From Promethearchaeota archaeon (GTDB lineage: Archaea; Asgardarchaeota; Lokiarchaeia; Sigyniarchaeales; Promethearchaeaceae): 55,416 bases of DNA. A program made the translations under genes and the position numbers. The stretch covers positions 1-55,416 of the forward strand of contig JABCSI010000001.1 in assembly GCA_018238965.1 (NCBI GenBank), in the 5' to 3' direction. This document shows, piece by piece, positions 41,975-50,846 of the stretch. How positions within the stretch are numbered: the stretch's first letter is position 1; every line of letters starts with the position of its first letter. The notes beneath the pieces are model-generated. The model worked only from the letters and a program-made list of their open reading frames with translations. It ran no database searches and had not been told where the DNA came from.

Positions 41975-43483
41975 TTAGAAATCGAAGATTTTACCGAATT
42001 TCATTTCAGCATAATCGATGAAATAGTGAGGATTGATGGGTTCACTGGATAATTTTTCGATAAAGGGAACTGGATCATACATATTTCCGATTTGATGAAC
42101 ATTTGTAACCAACCATTTCTTTATTTCACTAAATTTTCCTTGACGGAGGTGATCTTCCCACTCAGGGATTTGTTTTTCCATTGTATGCAACATTTGGCTA
42201 TTATATAAGTTTCCCAGCGCATAATCAGGAAAATATCCAAATAATCCTGCATACCAATGCGTATCTTGTAAGACACCTTCTGCATCATTGGTAATTTCTT
42301 GTTGTAAATAATGATCCATCTTCTCATTCCATACTTGGGGCAATTCATCTACCGAAATTTTTCCAGAAAACAGATCCCGTTCGATTTCAAACCGTAAAAT
42401 AATATGCAAGCTGTAAGTAACTTCGTCAGCATAAATACGAATTTTAGAACTCTGAATCGCGTTTAAAGCTCGGATAAATTGAGTGGAATTGAAGGCTCCA
42501 AAGGGCGGTAATATTTTTTGCAGCTTGGGAAATATATACTCAAGAAACGCAGGGTTTTTTCCTACAATATTTTCAATAAATCTGCTTTGGGATTCGTGAA
42601 TCCCCATTGAAATCGCCTGTCCCCGTAATGTGAATGCGGAATCCCGGGGTAAATTCAAGTCATAAAGTCCATGCCCAGCTTCATGCATAACCGATGTAAA
42701 CGAGGCCATTGGTTGACCTTCTTGATAATGGGTAGTTATACGCACATCATCCAACATTCCGGTTGTAAAAGGATGAGCGGTCTCATCGACTCTGACGCGT
42801 TCAGGATCCATTTCTAGAAAATCCATCAGTAATTTACTAACTTGTTGTAATTGCGCTTTAGTTGCAGGTGCATCCAATAATGAGGGATTGGGAACGTCAT
42901 AACAATCTTGAATAGCGTTTTGGTAATTTTTTACAATTTTAATTGTTGCATCCCGAACGGGCGTAAACCATTTAGTTATTTGTTCCCCAGAGACATTTGG
43001 TTCATATTCGTCTGCTAATACATCCCATGCAGGTCTAGAACTATCAATGTAATCTGCCTTTTTTTGGACCAATCCCACCAATTCTTCCAGATCTTTTTTT
43101 ACAAGGGAAAAGTCATTTGCTTTCCGTGCCTTAACCCATAGATTTTCAGTAATACTAGCTTTTTTAGAAAATTTGGCAACAAAATCCGCGGGTATTTTCG
43201 TTTCCCGATTGTATTCCCGCTCTAAAAGATATAATTCGCGTTGTTGAGCCTGCGTAAGATCTGGGAGTTCTTGACATGTTTTGAGCAGTTCTCCCATCTT
43301 TGGGTGTGTGAGCTTATTATGATTGATTTTTTGTAGAAGAGACATGGCAGTACCACGCTGATCAATACCTTTCTGAGGCATGTACGTACGCATATCCCAA
43401 GCCAAAATCGAAGTCGCATAACTGACATGTAATATTTCTGAGATACGGGCTTCTAAATCTTGGTATATCGATTGATTGGACAT
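41975..43483 (-). CDS. M32 family carboxypeptidase (Taq type)
   Basis: A 502-residue zinc metallocarboxypeptidase removing C-terminal amino acids from peptides. The active-site motif is MHEAGHGLYDL (HExxH) near residue 266, the third zinc ligand region is GIHESQSRFIENIVGKN near residue 294, and the N-terminal TSILAWDMRTYMPQKG block and PHPFTTG-like stretch (AHPFTTGMLDDVRIT) are typical. Length is that of the family. It lacks a signal peptide and is cytosolic. It lies upstream of the por operon on the same strand, with a 139-base gap. Confidence 0.95.
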   Translation of the reverse strand: MSNQSIYQDLEARISEILHVSYATSILAWDMRTYMPQKGIDQRGTAMSLLQKINHNKLTHPKMGELLKTCQELPDLTQAQQRELYLLEREYNRETKIPADFVAKFSKKASITENLWVKARKANDFSLVKKDLEELVGLVQKKADYIDSSRPAWDVLADEYEPNVSGEQITKWFTPVRDATIKIVKNYQNAIQDCYDVPNPSLLDAPATKAQLQQVSKLLMDFLEMDPERVRVDETAHPFTTGMLDDVRITTHYQEGQPMASFTSVMHEAGHGLYDLNLPRDSAFTLRGQAISMGIHESQSRFIENIVGKNPAFLEYIFPKLQKILPPFGAFNSTQFIRALNAIQSSKIRIYADEVTYSLHIILRFEIERDLFSGKISVDELPQVWNEKMDHYLQQEITNDAEGVLQDTHWYAGLFGYFPDYALGNLYNSQMLHTMEKQIPEWEDHLRQGKFSEIKKWLVTNVHQIGNMYDPVPFIEKLSSEPINPHYFIDYAEMKFGKIFDF

Positions 43484-43713
43484 ACTAAAATACTTAGTTT
43501 GGACTATAAAAAATCATTGGAAAATATTCACTGCCCTAAATTTCAAATTTCGATAACTTTTTGGAAATAGAATGATGGAAATTATTATAGGATAGAATAC
43601 GATATTAATTATCAGTGAAAATTTTAATTTTAAGGGAAAATACGAAATTATCTGAAAATTTGATCAAAATTAGCATTAAAGTAATGAAAGGCTAATATTG
43701 GAGCGAAATACAT

Positions 43714-45321
43714 ATGGGAGATAGTGAAGATGAAGGTTCCATTGATTTAAATTACTCTTTAACTTCTGCAGTTTCTGATTTTAAAAAAGGTATCATTTAT
43801 TATCAAAAAAGAAAGTGGAAATCGGCATATCCATTAATTAAACGCGCGATCTCCAAATTTCAAGAGGAAAAACAAGCAAAAATGACACTAGAGTGTAGTT
43901 TTTTGCTGGGAAATATTCTCTTGCAACTGCAGAAATATATTAATGCCATTCCCTACTTTGAACTAAACCAAGATTTGGCTCAAAAAATGTCTCATTCACA
44001 ATATTGGGAAATATCTACTTTCAATATAGCTTATTGTAGTTATAAATTAGAAAATTTTGATAAGGCAATACATTTTTTCTCCCAAATTGATTCCAATAAG
44101 ATTCTTTTCATTAATTTAGTTCATTACTATATTTTCTTCGGACGATCTCAAGCAAAATTAAATAATAATGAAGAGGCAAGCGAGAACCTGTTAAAATCAA
44201 TTTCACTACTGCAGGAAGATTCCAAATCCTCATCAAAAGATCAGATCCAATTAGCTAAGGTTTTTTCGGAATTAGGTCAAATCACCTTTTCTATGAATCT
44301 GCGCGACATAAAACGGAAAGGGTTTCAATTCTTGCAAACAGATATCTTTAACAATAGAATAAATCAATCAATTGAATACTATTTAAAATCTGAAGACCTA
44401 TGGGTGAAACTGGAAGATAAAAATCAACAAATTGAGATCCTCCAAATTATTGCTAATATTTATGGATTCTTACAAGATTATAGATCACAACTTGAATTTA
44501 TGAAAAGAGCTCTTGAATTGGCAGAGGAAATTCATGATTTCCAAAAAATTATTTCAATTCTGCAATATTTGACACAATTTCATAAAAAGATGGGGCACCA
44601 TCAAGAAATCATCACTCTTTTGCAACATGCTTTAGAATCCTTTAGCCAATATGTCTATACTGATCAATTAATCATTGCTGAATTTCGATATCAGTTGGGA
44701 AATTCCTTATTTCATATTGGTGAAATCAAAGATGCATTAAAACAGCTATTTGCTGCACTGAACACCTACCAAAATGTGGAGATTCCTTTGGAAAATGAAC
44801 TTGATACCCTATATTTGGTCATTAAAATATACAAAGCTCAACAAGAACACGAAAATCAAGCGTATTACCAAAGAAAATTCGATTCACTTAAACTTAAAAT
44901 TCAGAATACTCCTCTTTCAAGGGAATCTCGCATTGGGGCTTTGGAAGATCTCTGGATATTTACCCAAAATGGGATTGAAATATATTCATATAATCCTAAC
45001 TTGAAATTGAACCCTTCTCTCTTTGGGGGGTTTGTTAGTGCTCTCCACTCACTATCAATAGAAATTACGAAAGAAACATTGAAATCCTTTGTGATTGGGG
45101 ATAGTAGATTCACAATTTACGCTGAACCAAAGCAAAAATTGCATATTTTGGGGCGATCCCTATTAACCGTTCCTGAGAATTTGGTTGTTGGAATTTTACG
45201 TAGAATTAATCAAATTTTTTATGAGAAATATGAAATTCATATAATAAATTTTGCCGGAAATGTTACACCGTTTGGAAATTTTACCGAATATTTATCCCAA
45301 GTAGATTTCAACTTATTATAA
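43714..45321 (+). CDS. TPR-repeat protein with a C-terminal longin-like domain
   Basis: A 535-residue protein with about eight tetratricopeptide-type helix pairs in residues 20-400 (ECSFLLGNILLQLQKYINAIPYFELNQDLAQ, ISTFNIAYCSYKLENFDKAIHFFSQID and others) followed by about 125 residues of longin-like fold: EDLWIFTQNGIEIYSYNPN, LFGGFVSALHSLSIEI, SRFTIYAEPKQKLHILGRS and LVVGILRRINQIFYEKYE. TPRs bind peptide partners, and longin domains in this setting may bind small GTPases. Such fusions are a feature of Asgard genomes. It is divergent from M32 and upstream of the beta-sandwich gene on the same strand. Confidence 0.8.
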   Translation: MGDSEDEGSIDLNYSLTSAVSDFKKGIIYYQKRKWKSAYPLIKRAISKFQEEKQAKMTLECSFLLGNILLQLQKYINAIPYFELNQDLAQKMSHSQYWEISTFNIAYCSYKLENFDKAIHFFSQIDSNKILFINLVHYYIFFGRSQAKLNNNEEASENLLKSISLLQEDSKSSSKDQIQLAKVFSELGQITFSMNLRDIKRKGFQFLQTDIFNNRINQSIEYYLKSEDLWVKLEDKNQQIEILQIIANIYGFLQDYRSQLEFMKRALELAEEIHDFQKIISILQYLTQFHKKMGHHQEIITLLQHALESFSQYVYTDQLIIAEFRYQLGNSLFHIGEIKDALKQLFAALNTYQNVEIPLENELDTLYLVIKIYKAQQEHENQAYYQRKFDSLKLKIQNTPLSRESRIGALEDLWIFTQNGIEIYSYNPNLKLNPSLFGGFVSALHSLSIEITKETLKSFVIGDSRFTIYAEPKQKLHILGRSLLTVPENLVVGILRRINQIFYEKYEIHIINFAGNVTPFGNFTEYLSQVDFNLL

Positions 45322-45372
45322 TAGTCCCCCGCACAATTTTCAACCTAAGAAACTTATTCAAACTGGTAAAAA

Positions 45373-46686
45373 ATGACAGAAAAACCTCGATCCTTGAAAA
45401 ATGAAATTAATGGTTCTAAAAATCAGCCAGATGTCACTTCCCATATTGATCGCTTGATGTATTTGGAGCAAGGATTGGAAAATATAGATCGGGAAAGTCT
45501 CATTGAGGAATTAGATAAGATACTCACAGTCTGCATGGAACAAAAAGAAAATCTTGCAGCACTTATGAATTGTAAGAATATTTTAGCCATATTAAAGGAT
45601 GAATCAGATGAAAAAATTAAATCGAAATATTCGAATTTATTAGATAAATTTCGGGCTAATCAACTTCAACAGAACAAAAAAAAATGGGAAGAAATCAATA
45701 AAATTCACCGAAATATGAATCATATTGAAAATATAATTAATATTGATCCTGATGTTGCACCTAATTTAGAAATAATTCCATTTGAAGAGTTGGAAATCGA
45801 TAAATTCCAATTAGACCAAATGTTAAACGAAGCAGATAAAATACTTGAAACCCATCGTGTTGAAGTTAATCATGCCGGTTCACGAAATGGGGCAATTCAG
45901 TTAGCATCTGGAAAAGTATTGCCAATCAATGAAGAATTTATGATATCACCAGATTTGGATTTCGAAGAAATTGAATCAAATCAACCAAATCTCAATATCA
46001 TTGCTGAACTAACTATTAGCGTTGATAATCAGGAAGAAGATCCTATTGAGGATGCATTTATTGAAGATATGATCCCATATAACTATGAGGTGGTGGATGT
46101 TGAAATTAATAATGAATCTGCGAGATGTCTTCCCACTAAAAAATTACGTAAGGAAGGTTTAGAATTGTCTTGGCACTTAACTAACTTAAAGGAAACTGGA
46201 CCGATCAAATTTAAGTATCATTTACGGCCTCGAATTTCACGGACAATTCTGGTTCCAACAGAAAAAGAACTACAGGTAATCCATACTCATTCCAATTTGC
46301 AAGATTCTGAATCAGTTGAGGGTAGCTATCGAACATGGCTTGAATTCCGGAATGAATATGCTCAAGAATTAAATAATGTGCTGCTCGAAGATATAATTCC
46401 TGAATTTTATACCTACGAAGTAGAGGAAAAAAAGCGAGGAGATTTTGAATCTTCAAAGCAATCAAGTCCATTTTTAGTAAAATGGCAACTATTCGACATG
46501 GAAAAACAATTTACAAGCGAGCATGAATATCAGCTTACTGAATTTGAGATGATCGAGCAAAAAAAGCGTGAAGCCGAACGTCTTCTAGCTATGGACATCA
46601 AACAAATTTTCTTCTTCAAAAGAAAGAAGTGGAAGAAAAAACAAGAAAAAGCACGCTTATATTTAGCTAAATTCTCTCGGATTTGA
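45373..46686 (+). CDS. Coiled-coil plus beta-sandwich protein
   Basis: A 437-residue protein with helical charged residues 20-165 (likely coiled coil; QLQQNKKKWEEINKIHRNMNHIENI) and then two beta-sandwich-like units of about 100 residues each (LNIIAELTISVDNQEED...IKFKYHLRPRI and QVIHTHSNL...FLVKWQLFDMEK), resembling DUF11-like or adaptor-type folds. The C terminus is a basic helix (FKRKKWKKKQEKARLYLAKF). There is no signal peptide or membrane segment. It follows the TPR-longin gene by 51 bases on the same strand and may act with it. Confidence 0.65.
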   Translation: MTEKPRSLKNEINGSKNQPDVTSHIDRLMYLEQGLENIDRESLIEELDKILTVCMEQKENLAALMNCKNILAILKDESDEKIKSKYSNLLDKFRANQLQQNKKKWEEINKIHRNMNHIENIINIDPDVAPNLEIIPFEELEIDKFQLDQMLNEADKILETHRVEVNHAGSRNGAIQLASGKVLPINEEFMISPDLDFEEIESNQPNLNIIAELTISVDNQEEDPIEDAFIEDMIPYNYEVVDVEINNESARCLPTKKLRKEGLELSWHLTNLKETGPIKFKYHLRPRISRTILVPTEKELQVIHTHSNLQDSESVEGSYRTWLEFRNEYAQELNNVLLEDIIPEFYTYEVEEKKRGDFESSKQSSPFLVKWQLFDMEKQFTSEHEYQLTEFEMIEQKKREAERLLAMDIKQIFFFKRKKWKKKQEKARLYLAKFSRI

Positions 46687-46689
46687 GTT

Positions 46690-47034
46690 TTATCTTACTT
46701 TAGCATTCCAATATTCCGGATCATAACCATTAGATATGAAATCTTGCGAATCAATCCGGAAAATCACGAATGGAGAAGCCATTCGAGAACGGAGAGCATA
46801 TTTTTTCTGTACCCACTTTTTAATTGCAGATTTGATCTCGAGATCTAAGTGATCTATATACAACCATTTGAATGCTACATTCTTATCTTTTAACCATTGA
46901 ATCCCTTTTTTACAATAAGCGCATGTTGTCAAACTAAAATAGAAAATTTCGGTTTTCTGCAAACCTTGGTGATTCTCGTTTTCGATAATCCAATCTAATG
47001 TGGGTAAAATATCAGTTTCGAGTTTGAATTCCAT
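46690..47034 (-). CDS. Glutaredoxin-like thiol protein
   Basis: A 114-residue thioredoxin-fold protein with the redox motif CAYC (FYFSLTTCAYCKKGIQWLK) near residue 37, a helix after it and an ending strand SPFVIFRID that keeps the cis-proline-like Pro in ASPFV. An N-terminal extension of about 25 residues precedes the fold. It is convergent with the beta-sandwich gene, stops three bases apart. Likely a disulfide or glutathione-type reductase; the partner is unknown. Confidence 0.8.
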   Translation of the reverse strand: MEFKLETDILPTLDWIIENENHQGLQKTEIFYFSLTTCAYCKKGIQWLKDKNVAFKWLYIDHLDLEIKSAIKKWVQKKYALRSRMASPFVIFRIDSQDFISNGYDPEYWNAKVR

Positions 47035-47073
47035 AATTAAATCACAATTTGGGGCAATAATAAGGTGTTGCGT

Positions 47074-48120
47074 TTATACATCATAAATTGGGGTTTTAAA
47101 CAAGTTCCATAAAGCGCCCTGTTCATAATTGATTTTTTTTATCGCCAATTTTATTTTGGGATATTTCTTCATTAATTCCCCTAATTCATTTACCACACTA
47201 CGCCCTTCAGATAATTGATGAATTAAATGAGTACATTTATCGGTTGGGATCTCGAAATACATAGCTTCGTGTAATATCAATTTTTGATATAATTCGAAGG
47301 TTTGTTTCCGAAAAGTAATAAAAATACGGTCCACAGAATTCGAAAATGATGAAAATTGATTTGGATTGGATATCCCGCTTGAAACAGTCAAATTTAAGAC
47401 TTCTTGGTATTCCTTTTCAAAAGTAGATGTTAATTCAAAAGCCAAATCTTCCAATATCGGTTCGATTAGATAGTTGATTTTCATCTCCCTATTTGATAAT
47501 ACCGCAATGATAATACTTTCCCCCTTATGAAACCGAACTTCTACATCATCGGCTCGAATTAAATTTAGGCCATCCTTCCATCCCATTCTATCAGCAAATA
47601 TATTGATGGCTGTAAACAATCCAGAGATTAAATTTTGATTTAATGGATTTGGATTCGGTCGCCCATAGAATTCAAAATGAAATAAGCATAACCCCGTTGG
47701 TGCAAATATAAATATTTCTGGAATATCCACTGTCTTTGGAAGAGTTAAAGGAATGATATTACTTGAAGATAGTAAGTTACTATCATCTCCTTGATTTATG
47801 AGATTATTCACTTGATTTGGGTTTGAAGAATCGAATAATGTACGAATATGATTTAAGTAATCAATGTACTGTATGAATTCGGGCAAAGCAAGGGTAATAT
47901 CACTCAGATGTAAACTAAATTCTGGTTTTGCCCCCTCGTTTTCTATTGTGGTAATTTCTATTGGAGCCAAGTTTTCCTCCTTAATTTTCCAACGAGTTAT
48001 TTTCTGTTTTTCGAGCTCCAATGATGCCATCTCCGATTTAAAATCAATACATATAATACTGGTACTGGAAATTAATTTGTTTTTACATTCTTGAAAAAGA
48101 TTCTGATCGCTTTCTCGCAA
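47074..48120 (-). CDS. Longin-like domain protein
   Basis: A 348-residue protein with a longin/Roadblock-like central domain at about residues 130-240: EIFIFAPTGLCLFHFEFYG, LISGLFTAINIFADRMG, DDVEVRFHKGESIIIAVLSNREMKINYLIEPILEDLAFE. The N-terminal part is poorly conserved, and the C terminus is a helical repeat-like stretch (FRKQTFELYQKLILHEAMY). It is divergent from the GTPase at 48149, start codons only 28 bases apart, which suggests a GTPase and its regulator or effector, but linkage is the only evidence. Confidence 0.7.
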   Translation of the reverse strand: MRESDQNLFQECKNKLISSTSIICIDFKSEMASLELEKQKITRWKIKEENLAPIEITTIENEGAKPEFSLHLSDITLALPEFIQYIDYLNHIRTLFDSSNPNQVNNLINQGDDSNLLSSSNIIPLTLPKTVDIPEIFIFAPTGLCLFHFEFYGRPNPNPLNQNLISGLFTAINIFADRMGWKDGLNLIRADDVEVRFHKGESIIIAVLSNREMKINYLIEPILEDLAFELTSTFEKEYQEVLNLTVSSGISNPNQFSSFSNSVDRIFITFRKQTFELYQKLILHEAMYFEIPTDKCTHLIHQLSEGRSVVNELGELMKKYPKIKLAIKKINYEQGALWNLFKTPIYDV

Positions 48121-48148
48121 TTTTTAAGGATTTTCCTAAAACAATGAT

Positions 48149-48697
48149 ATGGAAAAAAAAGCAATATATAAGATTGTGCTTGCAGGGGATGGAGGTGTGG
48201 GAAAATCAACCCTTCTCGCCACCAAAACCTCTGGAAAATTTAGTTATTGTTCTAAAATAACAATAGGGATCGATTTCAACTGCTTTTTAGTCGAAAACAG
48301 TGAAAAATCTCTCTCATTTCTTGTATATGATTTGGGAGGGCAAAAACGTTTTCATTTTTTGCACGACGCTTACCTTAAGGGAACTAAGGGAGCAATCATT
48401 TTATATGATTCAACCCGGATAAAAACTTTTGAGAATGTACCTCACTGGATTAATTTGATGTTAAACGAGAATGCTGAAATGCCAATTATTTTGGTTGGAG
48501 CAAAAATCGATCTAGTTCAACCTGAAGATATACAGTTGTATCATCTGAAATGGGAAAAATTAAAATTGGTTATTCCTGGATTTGAAAATATTGTAGCCCA
48601 TACATTCATTTCTTCCAAAGATTTAATCGGTTTGGATGAACTTTTTGCCACACTTCTAGATCAATTCGAAGTTTCTCAAGCATGTTATGTTCAATAA
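48149..48697 (+). CDS. Rab/Arf-like small GTPase with a variant G4 motif
   Basis: A 182-residue Ras-superfamily GTPase. G1 is GDGGVGKS (13-20), G2 is the Thr in TIGIDF (T38), G3 is DLGGQKRF (D61 to F68, catalytic-type Q65), G5 resembles SSKD (residues about 154-157). G4 reads GAKID instead of NKxD: the Asn that contacts guanine is Ala118, while Lys119 and Asp121 remain. The C terminus (ACYVQ) has no CAAX or double-cysteine prenylation motif. It is divergent from the longin gene. The motif order is that of an Asgard Rab/Arf-like GTPase, not of bacterial Era/Obg types. Confidence 0.88.
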   Translation: MEKKAIYKIVLAGDGGVGKSTLLATKTSGKFSYCSKITIGIDFNCFLVENSEKSLSFLVYDLGGQKRFHFLHDAYLKGTKGAIILYDSTRIKTFENVPHWINLMLNENAEMPIILVGAKIDLVQPEDIQLYHLKWEKLKLVIPGFENIVAHTFISSKDLIGLDELFATLLDQFEVSQACYVQ

Positions 48698-48721
48698 AAA
48701 AAAATTAAAACTAATTTTCCG

Positions 48722-50725
48722 CTATTTTCGAGCATTTTTGATGATTGAATCTACCAATTCATCAGTGGCAACGAAGGGGATTGTAATGTGCCCCTTTCCT
48801 TGATTCCGTACATTCCATTCACTGGCCGTTTCAATTGCGTGGGGATTTCTCGCCCATGCTCTTCTAGCAATTCCGCAATGAACATCCCAGTCCAAGGCAA
48901 TTTCAATGATTGTATCAACCCGTTCTGATCCGTCCAATACTAAACCAAACCCTCCATTGATAACCTTTCCTGTTCCAACCCCTCCTCCATTGGATAAGAT
49001 GCACATTGTCATTCCGCGGGCTGCATTCCCCACCCAGTTATGATGAGACATATCTGCCATGATATTACTCCCATCCTTAATGTTGGAGGTTTCTCGAAAG
49101 GGGCTATCTGTACCTGAGACATCATGATGGTCTCGACCTAGCATAATCGTTCCAATTCGACCATCTCGCACCAATTTATTGAAAGCTTTGGCTATTTTCA
49201 CCCTTCCAGGACCGTCAGCATACAAAATTCTTGCTTGCGTTCCAACAACAAGTTTATTTTTATCCGCATCTCGGATCCAAACGAAATTGTCCCGATCTTG
49301 ACCCCTTCGATTTGGATCAATACAATTCATAGCGGCTTTATCGGTTACTAACAAATCTTCATGCTTTCCACTAAGACAAACCCAGCGAAATGGACCATAT
49401 CCATAATCAAAACATAAAGGACCCATAATATCCTCAACATATGATGGGAAAACAAATCCAATTTTTTGATCTCCATCAATAGCAACATCGGTTGCCCCGG
49501 CATCATACACCGCTTTTAAAAAGGAATTACCATAATCCCAAAATTTAGTTCCTCGAGATGTCATTATTTGAATCAAAGAAAATTGTTTTTTCAACGATTC
49601 ATCAACGAGGTGACGGAATTTATCCCGATCAGACTTCAGAAGTTCTCTTCCTTCTTCAAATGTTATTCCAGCAGGGGTATATCCTCCCTCATACACTGCA
49701 TGACAGCTGGTTTGATCTGAGGCTAATTCAACTAAAATGTTTTGATCGACCACATATTGCCATACATCAACAATATTTCCATGATAGGCAATTGAAAGGG
49801 TACCCTTTTTTTCGCGGTGCTCCTCCACCCATCTAAATACTTCTTCTAAATTATCCGAAATTCGATTGACCCACCCTTGCTTATGGCGAGTTTCAATCCG
49901 GGATTTATCAACTTCTGCTATCAAACTAATTGTTCCAGCTATATCTGCTGCTTTGGATTGTGCCCCACTCATCCCCCCCAATCCTGAACTAATATAGAGT
50001 ACACCACTTAAATCTTCATCATCTTTCTTGCCGAGATATAGCCTTCCAGCATTTAATAAAGTAATATATGTTCCATGGACAATTCCTTGAGGTCCAATGT
50101 ACATCCATCCTCCAGCGGTCATTTGACCATAATTGGCAACTCCTAATGCTTGGGCGCGTTGAAAATCATCTGGATTGTCATACATTCCAATCATTAAACC
50201 ATTCGAGAAAATAACTCTTGGAGCGTTTCGTTTCGTGGGAAATAAACCTAAAGGATGACCGGACATTACCACTAATGTTTGATCTTCTTTCATTTCTTCC
50301 AAATATTTCTTAATCAAGCGGTATTGCATCCAATTTTGGCAAACTTGCCCACTTTCTCCATACGTCACTAATTCATAGGGATACAAAGCGATTTCAAAAT
50401 CTAGATTATTATCAATCATTACTTGAATGGCTCTGGCTTCTTCAATACCTATATATTCGTTGATAGGTTTTCCCTTAATAGACCCTTGTGGGCGGAACCG
50501 AAACCCATAAATTCTTCCAAGCGTGGTTAATTCGTTTAAAAATTCAGGAGCAAGGATAGCATGTAAATTTTCTGGGATATATCTAAGTGCATTTTTCAAG
50601 GCAATTTTTGTTTCTGCGGGAGTTAGATTATATCCCCGATTGGGAGCTCTTTGATATTTAGGATCAAATAGAGGTTCTGGTGGTAAAACTGAAGATAATT
50701 GGAATTTCACAATCTCATCTGACAT
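48722..50725 (-). CDS. hutU: Urocanate hydratase (urocanase)
   Basis: A 667-residue NAD-dependent enzyme hydrating urocanate to imidazolonepropionate, the second step of histidine breakdown. The NAD-binding block SSGLGGMSGAQSKAADIAG is near residue 247, the active-site cysteine lies in the later ILSNGGGVGTGKV region, and GLVLDGSERVD is at the C terminus. At 667 residues it belongs to the longer urocanase type, like the eukaryotic enzyme, instead of the roughly 550-residue bacterial form. It is divergent from hutH, 121 bases apart. Confidence 0.94.
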   Translation of the reverse strand: MSDEIVKFQLSSVLPPEPLFDPKYQRAPNRGYNLTPAETKIALKNALRYIPENLHAILAPEFLNELTTLGRIYGFRFRPQGSIKGKPINEYIGIEEARAIQVMIDNNLDFEIALYPYELVTYGESGQVCQNWMQYRLIKKYLEEMKEDQTLVVMSGHPLGLFPTKRNAPRVIFSNGLMIGMYDNPDDFQRAQALGVANYGQMTAGGWMYIGPQGIVHGTYITLLNAGRLYLGKKDDEDLSGVLYISSGLGGMSGAQSKAADIAGTISLIAEVDKSRIETRHKQGWVNRISDNLEEVFRWVEEHREKKGTLSIAYHGNIVDVWQYVVDQNILVELASDQTSCHAVYEGGYTPAGITFEEGRELLKSDRDKFRHLVDESLKKQFSLIQIMTSRGTKFWDYGNSFLKAVYDAGATDVAIDGDQKIGFVFPSYVEDIMGPLCFDYGYGPFRWVCLSGKHEDLLVTDKAAMNCIDPNRRGQDRDNFVWIRDADKNKLVVGTQARILYADGPGRVKIAKAFNKLVRDGRIGTIMLGRDHHDVSGTDSPFRETSNIKDGSNIMADMSHHNWVGNAARGMTMCILSNGGGVGTGKVINGGFGLVLDGSERVDTIIEIALDWDVHCGIARRAWARNPHAIETASEWNVRNQGKGHITIPFVATDELVDSIIKNARK

Positions 50726-50846
50726 GATACTCGTTTTTGATATCGTTCACATCTAATTAAAACGTTTTGATCATATTGCTCCCGTTTTCTACCCACATAA
50801 ACAAATTTTATTTTATGGGAACGTACCTTAGTAAATTGAGAATATT
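50726..50846. promoter_or_regulatory. Divergent hutU-hutH promoter region
   Basis: These 121 bases separate the two hut genes and hold both promoters. A perfect 10-bp palindrome AAAACGTTTT lies at 50759-50768 near the hutU start, a candidate operator. A TATA-like ATTTTATTTTAT lies at about 50807-50818, roughly 30 bases before the hutH ATG. Confidence 0.4.
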
